Source of the DNA: Deltaproteobacteria bacterium UBA2385 | Lineage (GTDB): Bacteria > Myxococcota_A > UBA796 > UBA2385 | DNA: 20,339 nt | NCBI GenBank assembly: GCA_002343455.1 | Contig: DDSR01000452.1 | Coordinates: 175-20,513, forward strand | Direction of reading: 5' to 3' | Shown: piece after piece, positions 7,361 through 13,005 of the stretch | Layout: every line of letters starts with the position of its first letter | Position numbering within the stretch: the first letter of the stretch is position 1 | Translations under genes and position numbers: made by a program | The notes under the pieces: model-generated | What the model was told of the DNA's origin: nothing | The model's input: only the letters and a program-made list of their open reading frames with translations | The model's database searches: none

Positions 7361-8299
7361 CTAGCGGGTGACCAAGGTGAGGGCCGGGCCGACCTCCACC
7401 CGGACGCGCTGCCCGCCGCGGTGGAAGTCGCCCTCGATCATGTAGGCGATGGGCTCGTCGCTGACCAGCTCCAGGCGCTCGCCCAGGTGGTCCTCGATCT
7501 GGGGGTGGTTCCAGGCCCGGCCCCAGAGGGTGCCCGGGATGCGCAAGGCGATCGCCGCCGTCGAGCAGGCGAAGCCGAGGGCCTGCAGCTTGCCGGGGGC
7601 TCGGACCACCCGGGCGAAGGCCCGGAAGCCGAAGCCGATGTCGTCGACGCTGCCGGCGGCGACCGAGACCCAGCGCTCGGGGGTCCAGGGCCGTCCGTCC
7701 AGGCTGACCCGGACCTGGGTCGGCCGCACCAGGGCCCGGGCGAAGGCCCCCCCGACCATGGCCGAGAGCATCGCGCGGGCCAGGATCAGCAGGGCGCGGA
7801 CCGGGGTCGCCCGCCCCCCCTCGTAGTAGACCTCCAGGTAGTTGCTGATCACCCCGTTGCCGAAGAGGAAGCCGTAGCGCGGCGGGCCCTGGCCATCGTC
7901 CACCCGCATCAGGTGCCGGACCGTGCTGGGCTGAGGCTGGCCCGCCTGGTGGCGCCTCAGCACGCGCGCGAGGATCGCCTCGGGGCGGCCCCGCAGGCCG
8001 ATGCCGTGGGCGACGGTGTTCATCGTGCCCCCCCGCAGGATGGCGACCGGCGGCAGCCCCTCTTCGCCCCAGACCCGGCACATCGCGCTCAGGACGTGGG
8101 CCAGCGTCCCGTCGCCGCCGTTGACGCAGACCAGCTCCACGTCGGCCCGGTCGATGCCGCGGATCAGCTCCTCGGTCTGTTCAGGCCCCGCGGGCTGCTC
8201 GAAGCGGTGCTCGGGGGGCAGGATCGCCCGCAGCCTCGCCCCCAGGCCGCGGTCGCGCTTGTTCTGGCCGCTGGCGGGGTTGCTCAGCACCAGGATCAC
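7361..8299 (-). CDS. Diacylglycerol kinase-family lipid kinase (YegS/DgkB-like)
   Basis: This family phosphorylates diacylglycerol or related lipids with ATP at the inner face of the membrane. The 312-residue product has the DAGK catalytic-domain hallmarks: NPASGQN (7-13) at the N-terminus, VNGGDGTLAHVL with the nucleotide-binding GGDGT (61-65), and GGTMNTVA (90-97), which corresponds to the GTxNDxA motif. The C-terminal half is beta-rich, as in YegS/DgkB (FGFRAFARV, EGDFHRGGQRVRVEV). Its length is normal. The start is a GTG whose bases overlap the TGA of the upstream DUF218 gene (GTGA at 8296-8299). The stop overlaps the ribosome-binding site of the M48 gene. The Asp of GTxND is replaced by Thr (MNTVA), seen in some relatives, so exact substrate specificity cannot be given. 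Confidence 0.9.
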   Translation of the reverse strand: MILVLSNPASGQNKRDRGLGARLRAILPPEHRFEQPAGPEQTEELIRGIDRADVELVCVNGGDGTLAHVLSAMCRVWGEEGLPPVAILRGGTMNTVAHGIGLRGRPEAILARVLRRHQAGQPQPSTVRHLMRVDDGQGPPRYGFLFGNGVISNYLEVYYEGGRATPVRALLILARAMLSAMVGGAFARALVRPTQVRVSLDGRPWTPERWVSVAAGSVDDIGFGFRAFARVVRAPGKLQALGFACSTAAIALRIPGTLWGRAWNHPQIEDHLGERLELVSDEPIAYMIEGDFHRGGQRVRVEVGPALTLVTR

Positions 8300-8997
8300 G
8301 CCGCACCGCCTGGCCGCGGAGCGCTGTAGGTGCGGGTGAGGGCGAGCGGCTTCATCGGCTCCATCTTGCGGCTCGCCTGCTCTTCGGCATCCGCGCGGGC
8401 CAAGAGCCTCCAGAGCAGGTACTTGCCGACCTCGTTGCGGACCCGCCGCCGCTGCATCGGATCCTGCCACCAGCCCTCGGCGTTGAAGGGGTCCAGGGGG
8501 GAGGGGACCATCGACAGCCGGGTGCCCTCGGGCAGGCTGTGCTCCAGGATCTGCCCGGCCCGCCAGGTGTGGTAGGGCGAGGTCACCACCGCGACCTCGA
8601 TCCAGCCCTGCTCGGCGCAGGCGATGGCGATGGCGGCCGCCTCGGCCTGGGTGCTCGGCTCGTCCTGCCCCAGCACCGTCACGACCTCGGCCGGCACCCC
8701 GGCTTCCGCCAGCACCCGGGCCGTCTTTCGGGCCTCGGAGAGCCGCCCCTGCTCGACGGTGCCGCCCACGGCCAGCACCCTCGGCGCCAGGCCCTCCTTC
8801 CACAAGGCCGCCGCGTGGGGGGCCCGCCGCCGCACATCCCCGCCCAGCACCACGATCACATCGGCCGACACCGGCCGGTCGTCGCGCACCAGGCCCCGAC
8901 CCAGGGCCCGCGCAGCCGGGCGAACGGAGAGCAGCAGGCCCAGCCCCAGGGCGGCGAGGATGGCGAGCGCGAGGCGGAGGCGGGACATCGGTGCCAT
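8296..8997 (-). CDS. DUF218 / SanA-YdcF-like membrane protein
   Basis: The 233-residue product has an N-terminal transmembrane helix (about residues 7-25) followed by a DUF218 domain. The domain shows the first strand ADVIVVLGGD (45-54), a conserved STQAEA segment (115-120), and TSPYHTWRA (139-147), which matches the family motif TSxxHxxRA. In E. coli, SanA and ElyC, members of this family, affect envelope barrier function and enterobacterial common antigen or peptidoglycan metabolism; the enzymatic activity is not settled. The topology fits an inner-membrane anchor with the domain in the periplasm. The start is the ATG at 8997, preceded by AGGGG. A second ATG at 8988 is possible. It is the first gene of the unit with the lipid kinase and M48 protease, suggesting an envelope-related role. 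It is divergent from the Val/Glu-repeat protein gene. Confidence 0.85.
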   Translation of the reverse strand: MAPMSRLRLALAILAALGLGLLLSVRPAARALGRGLVRDDRPVSADVIVVLGGDVRRRAPHAAALWKEGLAPRVLAVGGTVEQGRLSEARKTARVLAEAGVPAEVVTVLGQDEPSTQAEAAAIAIACAEQGWIEVAVVTSPYHTWRAGQILEHSLPEGTRLSMVPSPLDPFNAEGWWQDPMQRRRVRNEVGKYLLWRLLARADAEEQASRKMEPMKPLALTRTYSAPRPGGAA

Positions 8998-9069
8998 GGG
9001 ATATCCCCTGCGCGGGCGAGGCGGTGTCCGCTTGTTCGACCGGCGAGCGTCCCAACGATGGAGGAGCGC

Positions 9070-9927
9070 ATGAAGAAGGAGGATCGGATGGCCTGGCAGG
9101 CGGAGCTGGCCGGCGTGAGGCCCTTGAAGGGGGCCGCCCCGGCGCCTCGGCCCAGGGCGCCGCCCGCCGTGGTGGAGGAGAAGGTCAAGGCGCGGATCGT
9201 GGAGGTCGAGGTCGAGAGGATCGTCGAGCGCGTCGTGGAGGTCGAGGTCGAGAAGATCGTCGAGCGGATCGTGGAGGTGCCGGTCGAGCGGGTCGTCGAG
9301 AGGCGGGTCGAGCGCCCGGGACCGGTCCGGCTCGTCGCCTTGGGGCCGCTGCTGAGGGAGAGGGGGGTCCACGACCCGGGGCAGGGCCCGGCGCTCTCGG
9401 CCCTGGCCGAGGCCGACCGCCTCGCCGGCCTCTTGAGCCTGGACGACCCCCGCCTCGCCGCCGCCTGGCTCGACCGGCACCTCGCCCTCTGCTGTGAGCG
9501 CTGCACCCCGCCCGGCGTCGCTATCCTGCGGGTCCCTGCCGCCCGCTGCGAGCTCTGCGAGGGGAGCGACACCCAGGCCGCTGCCGCCGAGCTGCGTGAG
9601 GCCTGTCAGCGTGCGCGGATCAAGCGTCTGCTGATCGTCGGCGGCTCGCCCGCCTACCGCAAGCAGATCGAGCGGCTCTTCCCGCGCGGCGGCTCGCTCA
9701 AGGTCGAGCTGGTGGCCGGCGACCGCGCCCGCACCGCCGACGAGGCCCGCCGCGACCAGCGCACCGCCGATCTCGTCGTCCTCTGGGGCGGGACCCTGCT
9801 CGACCACTCCGTCAGCGGACTGTACGCGGAGGGCAACGTCTGCACCGTCGCCCACCGCGGCATCGGAGGAATGATGCTCCGCCTCGCGGTCAAGCTCACC
9901 GACGGGGCCTCCGCCCGGCGACGTTGA
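9070..9927 (+). CDS. Val/Glu-repeat, double-CxxC protein with Rossmann-like (DUF2325-like) C-terminus
   Basis: The product is about 285 residues. From the N-terminus it has a basic/Pro-rich lead and a highly charged segment of three 12-residue repeats (about 44-79; VEVEVERIVERV, VEVEVEKIVERI, VEVPVERVVERR). A helical part follows, then two cysteine pairs, CERC (142-145) and CELC (160-163), that could bind one zinc ion. It ends in an alpha/beta domain starting RLLIVGGSP (186-194) with ADLVVLWGGTLLDHSVSGLY (the Asp-His at 245-246). The last part resembles DUF2325 domains by strand order and the Asp-His-Ser motif, but this is a weak assignment. Three in-frame ATGs compete: 9058, 9070 (GGAGGAG at 9060-9066) and 9088 (AAGGAGG at 9076-9082, 5 bases). 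I use 9070; 9088 is equally plausible. Function is unknown. Confidence 0.7.
   Translation: MKKEDRMAWQAELAGVRPLKGAAPAPRPRAPPAVVEEKVKARIVEVEVERIVERVVEVEVEKIVERIVEVPVERVVERRVERPGPVRLVALGPLLRERGVHDPGQGPALSALAEADRLAGLLSLDDPRLAAAWLDRHLALCCERCTPPGVAILRVPAARCELCEGSDTQAAAAELREACQRARIKRLLIVGGSPAYRKQIERLFPRGGSLKVELVAGDRARTADEARRDQRTADLVVLWGGTLLDHSVSGLYAEGNVCTVAHRGIGGMMLRLAVKLTDGASARRR
9199..9306 (+). repeat. Three tandem 36-bp coding repeats (12 residues each)
   Basis: Units lie at 9199-9234, 9235-9270 and 9271-9306, each beginning GTGGAGGT. The first two differ at only a few bases; the third is more diverged (VEVPVERVVERR). They encode a Val/Ile-Glu pattern that could form an extended charged helix or beta-type rod in the surrounding protein. 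Near-identity at DNA level points to recent duplication and possible copy-number variation. Confidence 0.85.
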
Positions 9928-10189
9928 GGCCTCCTACGGCGGCGGCTGCGAGGCGCACGAGTTCGTCCTCTGCTGGCCCGACGGCGCCTTCATGGAGTCT
10001 GAGCCCGTCCAGGTCCGGCTGGAGTTGTACCACGACGCCAACGGCGACAGCTGCGACGCCTGGCTGAGCGAGACCCTGGCCCTCGACCTCGCCGGCCTCG
10101 CCCAGGCCTGGCGCGACAGCTATGGCGACGGCCCCGGCCAGATGACGGTTCACATCGACGAGTTCGCCCTGGACTACGCCTTCGGGTGA
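9920..10189 (+). pseudogene. 5'-truncated remnant of a secreted-protein domain
   Basis: This frame, open since a stop at 9872-9874, encodes GDVEASYGGGCEAHEF, then VLCWPDGAFMESEPVQVRL and a continuous domain-like tail ending DEFALDYAFG before the TGA at 10187-10189. From memory, a YGGGC-HEF-LCW ... EPVQV ... HD ... C-AW block occurs at the C-terminus of larger exported proteins in myxobacteria; I could not verify this. The only start codon is an ATG at 9992, which falls in the middle of this block and would drop both upstream cysteines. It has no ribosome-binding site. The coding-like sequence begins right at the stop of the upstream gene (9927). I read it as the 3' end of a lost gene joined here by deletion or rearrangement. 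A short expressed 65-residue protein from 9992 cannot be excluded. Confidence 0.5.
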
Positions 10190-10211
10190 CGGCGCGGCGA
10201 GCGGGGCTGGT

Positions 10212-10357
10212 CCAAGATTCTCTGGCGATGACGGATCATCCTCCGAGCAACTTGGCCTGTGACCAAGATGGTCGGTGGATACCTGCTCATCCTCATAGCA
10301 ACTTGGCCCCAAGCCAAGATGGTCGGTAGATGACCGCTCATCACATGGGCAACTTGG
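10212..10357. repeat. 44-bp dyad-symmetric repeat, cluster A (three units, 7-bp spacers)
   Basis: Units are 10212-10255, 10263-10306 and 10314-10357, each exactly 44 bp, with 7-bp spacers (cctgtga, ccccaag), giving a 51-bp period. Each unit begins CCAAG and ends GCAACTTGG, so outer arms 1-5 and 40-44 are complementary. GATGA at 16-20 faces TCATC at 25-29 across a 4-base loop (complete in units 1 and 3; only GAT/ATC in unit 2). Bases 8-15 and 30-35 vary. The symmetry suggests a folded RNA/DNA structure or a two-fold protein-binding site. Confidence 0.85.
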
Positions 10358-10391
10358 GCCAGGCTCGCGCCCCGTCGCCAATGCACACCTC

Positions 10392-10742
10392 GTGCACCGC
10401 TCAGGCCTCGCCCCGTCCGGTTGGACCTGCGACGGGGGGCCGCTGGTCACCCTGGTGGAACGCACCGGCGCCCCGACCACAGCGCTACTTGTCTCCGACC
10501 CGACCCACCGACTCCAGGTCGTTGGGTTGTCCTCCTTCCGCGTTGTGGTCAGCGAGACCGTCACCGCCATCGTGTCGACCGAGGTCAAGGGGCTTCTGGT
10601 TCGCGAGGAGGTCGCCCGAGAGATCCTGAGCGCCTGGGAGGTCCTGGCCGTCGCCTGGCGCCTCCAGATGGTGGAGGACTACCGCCGGGCCCTCGACCTG
10701 GAGGAGCAGGCCTTTCTGCGTTGGATCGAGGCGCCATCGTAA
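10392..10742 (+). CDS. Possible small protein of unknown function, perhaps 5'-truncated
   Basis: The frame encodes up to 116 residues from a GTG at 10392. From about residue 19 (LVTLVERTGAP) the translation looks protein-like. A beta-rich part (LQVVGLSSFRVVVSETVTAI) is followed by an amphipathic helical part (EEVAREILSAWEVLAVAW, then YRRALDLEEQAFLRWIEA), with codons ending in G or C as in the real genes around it. No Shine-Dalgarno precedes the GTG, and the frame stays open upstream into repeat cluster A, so the original 5' end may be lost or the true start unclear. I recognise no family. It sits between the two clusters of the 44-bp repeat, with the 14-codon ORF 33 bp downstream. It could be an accessory gene carried with the repeats or a decaying fragment. 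Confidence 0.45.
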   Translation: MHRSGLAPSGWTCDGGPLVTLVERTGAPTTALLVSDPTHRLQVVGLSSFRVVVSETVTAIVSTEVKGLLVREEVAREILSAWEVLAVAWRLQMVEDYRRALDLEEQAFLRWIEAPS

Positions 10743-10775
10743 CGTGGTAGGCTCGCCCGCCTTTGGAGGGCTCGC

Positions 10776-10820
10776 ATGAGCTGGACCGACAGCGCCGGCC
10801 GCACCTGGACGACCGGTTGA
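10776..10820 (+). pseudogene. 14-codon ORF with ribosome-binding site; probable remnant of a gene start
   Basis: An ATG preceded by TTGGAGGG (5 bases of spacing) opens MSWTDSAGRTWTTG and meets a TGA at 10818-10820. The same frame continues DAVTGAAVTNAHRRAARLP without another stop for over 300 bp. A TGG-to-TGA change could therefore have interrupted a longer gene, but the downstream translation soon becomes low-complexity and runs antisense to the beta-propeller gene. It may also be a genuine tiny peptide or leader. There is no homology evidence. Confidence 0.25.
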
Positions 10821-10999
10821 GACGCTGTCACCGGTGCGGCCGTCACCAACGCCCACCGTCGCGCGGCTCGCCTCCCGCAGCAGGCACGCGCCGGGCTCCC
10901 GCCGCAGCAGCCTGGGTCTTCGCCTTGCAAGGTCGGTCCCCTGATCGCGCCGATCGGCCTTCGCCCACTCCGACCGACCGCCGTCCGAAACCGCCGTAC

Positions 11000-11094
11000 C
11001 CAACGTACCAATGGGATGGCGGATTATCCTTCGAGCACCTTGGTCCCAGCCCAAGTTGCTCAAGAGATGAAACATCATCCACCAAGCAACTTGG
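11000..11094. repeat. 44-bp dyad-symmetric repeat, cluster B (two units, 7-bp spacer)
   Basis: Units are 11000-11043 and 11051-11094, separated by tcccagc, reproducing the 44 + 7 geometry of cluster A. The second unit is the best palindrome of all: CCAAGTTGCT at 11051-11060 pairs perfectly with AGCAACTTGG at 11085-11094, and GATGA (11066-11070) pairs with TCATC (11075-11079) across AACA. The first unit is more diverged (CCAAC at its start, GAT/ATC inner pair), but its position 6 G and position 39 C still pair. The unit lies 34 bp from the 3' end of the beta-propeller gene. Confidence 0.82.
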
Positions 11095-11127
11095 GCCCTT
11101 CCCCTGCCGTGCGCCCCCCACTTCCCC

Positions 11128-12978
11128 TCACCAATCGTAGTAGTCGTAGCTCCCGCAGGGGTCCACCCCCTCGAAGGCCACGGCTCCCTCGACCGCCCAG
11201 GGCTCCGCCAGCGGGCCCGCCGTGATGCCGCCGAAGCTGATGGCGAAGAGCTCGTCCTCCATGATGATGCTGCGGCGCACCGGGATGCACCACTCGTTGC
11301 CCGGGTAGGCCTCGACGACCGCCTCCTGCTCCATCCGCCCGACGTAGTCGAAGCCCTCGGTCGTGACGCGGGTGACCTCCAGCCCGGGCTGGCCGTCGGG
11401 GCCCTCGGCGGGGATGACCAGTGCGGCCTGGGGGGCGAACCAGTTGAAGGCGTGCGACTCGTACATCGACTCCGAGCCCCAGGAGTCGAAGCTGTGGGCG
11501 TCCACCCGCACCGGGTTGTACTTGTCCCGCACGTCGAAGAGGCTGACCTGGAGCTGCCAGTCCTCGTCCAGGCCGACCGCCAGCAGGTAGCCCTCCTGCA
11601 TCGGGTGCAGGTAGTCGCTGAAGCCCTCGACCTTCAGCTCGCCGGACACCTCGATGTGCTCGGGGTCGGAGAGGTCGATGGTGAACAGAGGGTCGATCTG
11701 CTCGTAGGTGACGACGTAGCCCATGTCGTCGACGAAGCGGGTGGCGTAGATCTCCTCGCCCTGGCCCAGGCCGTCGACGCTGTCGAGCTGGGCGAACCGT
11801 CCATCTTCCTCGGCCAGGGTGGTGATTACCGCCGAGGACTCCTCCTGGAACTCGGTGGTGGCGGCCCGCAGCACGCCGTCGCGCTCGGACAGGCCGAAGC
11901 GGTCCTCCAGGGTGCCGAGGATCTTGGCGCTGGCGACATACTCGGGCTTGCTGCGGCCCTCGCCGATGCGGAACTTGTGCAGGATGGTCTGCAGGCTGTC
12001 GTCGATGTTGGGGAAGGGGCCCTCGGTGTACTCGTTGCTGGCCACGTAGATGGCCTCGTGGCTGGCGTAGACGGTCTCGGCCTCGCCGACGACGGCGCTG
12101 CCGACGGGCGTGGCGGTCGGATCGTCCAGGTCGAAGGAGAGCACGCTGACCAGCCAGGTCCCGCCCTCGCGCTCCGACGCCCAGACGTCGGTGCAGGCGC
12201 AGGCCGGCTCCTCGCTGCTGGTCCAGGCCTCGCCCTCCAGCCGGTTGTCGGCCAGCGTGGGCAGCCAGTCCTTGGAGGCGGCGTCCTTGACCTTGCGCTT
12301 CGCCTGGCGGGCGTTCTCGGCGCCGGCCGTGACCTGCAGGTCCTGGTAGGTGACGAGGTAGAGCAGGTTGTCGATGCGGCGGCTCTCGACCAGGTCACCG
12401 GTGGTGTAGACCTCGCGCATCAGGCGCGGGGCGCTGGGCTCACGCACGTCCACCAGGGTCAGCAGGGTGCGGGGGCCGCTGCCGCCCTGCTCGGGGCGGA
12501 CCCCGGAGCGGGGGGAGGGGGTGCCGTCCACGACGCTCTCGACGACGACCATCGTGCCGTACAGGTACAGACCCGAGGCCCGGCCGTCCACGTCGACGGT
12601 GGCGACCTGCTCGATGTCGGCCAGGGTCTCGCCCTCTTCGGGCCAGGCGTCGGTGATGACCAGGGAGTTGCCCGCCAGGCTGTAGATCCAGTTGCCATCC
12701 GTCTTCATCAGGTCGGCCTCGTCGATGCCCTGCTCCTGGATGTTGGTGGTGCTGTAGCTGGTGGCGCCTGTCTGGCCCCCGCCCTCAAGAGACAGGGCGT
12801 TGGACTTGGCGCCGATGTAGAGGTTGCCCTCCCAGCGCCAGTCGTAGAGCACCTCCTGCAGGGCCATCTTCTTCATGCTCTTCTGCATCTGTTCGCAGTC
12901 TTCGAAGGGCCGCAGGTCGATGTCGGGGTCGATCGGGGCGCAGGCGGTCAGCAGGCTGAGGAGGATGATCGTTCGCAT
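11128..12978 (-). CDS. Secreted beta-propeller domain lipoprotein (PF09826-type)
   Basis: The 616-residue product starts with a lipoprotein signal (MRTIILLSLLTAC, lipidated Cys13), so it should be anchored in the inner or outer membrane facing the periplasm or outside. Residues 77-95 (TTNIQEQGIDEADLMKTDG) are the family hallmark of the Beta_propel proteins, whose typical form is TNxQxxGVDEADxxKTDG. The rest is a run of blades with recurring patterns (YLYGTMVVVES, EAIYVASNEY, IYATRFVDDMGYVVTYEQ, YLLAVGLDED, SLFDVRDKYNP). Biochemical function of the family is unknown; the propeller suggests ligand or protein binding. The start has GGAGA 6 bases upstream. Only 27 bp separate it from the upstream Gly/Ala-rich exported protein gene, so the two are probably one operon. 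A CAC pair of cysteines (PACACTDVW) may form a disulfide. Confidence 0.88.
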   Translation of the reverse strand: MRTIILLSLLTACAPIDPDIDLRPFEDCEQMQKSMKKMALQEVLYDWRWEGNLYIGAKSNALSLEGGGQTGATSYSTTNIQEQGIDEADLMKTDGNWIYSLAGNSLVITDAWPEEGETLADIEQVATVDVDGRASGLYLYGTMVVVESVVDGTPSPRSGVRPEQGGSGPRTLLTLVDVREPSAPRLMREVYTTGDLVESRRIDNLLYLVTYQDLQVTAGAENARQAKRKVKDAASKDWLPTLADNRLEGEAWTSSEEPACACTDVWASEREGGTWLVSVLSFDLDDPTATPVGSAVVGEAETVYASHEAIYVASNEYTEGPFPNIDDSLQTILHKFRIGEGRSKPEYVASAKILGTLEDRFGLSERDGVLRAATTEFQEESSAVITTLAEEDGRFAQLDSVDGLGQGEEIYATRFVDDMGYVVTYEQIDPLFTIDLSDPEHIEVSGELKVEGFSDYLHPMQEGYLLAVGLDEDWQLQVSLFDVRDKYNPVRVDAHSFDSWGSESMYESHAFNWFAPQAALVIPAEGPDGQPGLEVTRVTTEGFDYVGRMEQEAVVEAYPGNEWCIPVRRSIIMEDELFAISFGGITAGPLAEPWAVEGAVAFEGVDPCGSYDYYDW

Positions 12979-13005
12979 GGGGGTCTCCGGCGAGGGCGAG
13001 AGGGG

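Larger units (their letters stand above)
10190..11127. other. Gene-poor accessory segment with repeats and gene fragments
   Basis: This 938-bp stretch separates the truncated remnant from the beta-propeller gene. It contains two clusters of a 44-bp dyad repeat, a possible 116-residue gene (10392-10742), and a 14-codon ORF with a good ribosome-binding site (10776-10820). Positions 10821-10999 show no convincing gene on either strand; the open frames there have low-complexity Arg/Pro/Ser translations. The repeat clusters are visibly less GC-rich than the flanking genes. No transposase, integrase or attachment site is seen. Confidence 0.6.

Noticed and set aside
6632..8329. Long plus-strand frame opposite the M48 and lipid-kinase genes
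   Set aside because: No domains, low-complexity composition, and the minus strand carries catalytic motifs (HELGH, GGDGT) with proper junctions.
10174..10386. Minus-strand protein with 17-residue repeats
   Set aside because: It is simply the translation of the 51-bp repeat period. Other frames also give periodic peptides, and there is no ribosome-binding site or conserved codon bias.
10212..11094. CRISPR array or integron attC sites
   Set aside because: Spacers are only 7 bp, the repeats vary in their middle, no cas gene is present, and no attC core (GTTRRRY) or integrase was found.
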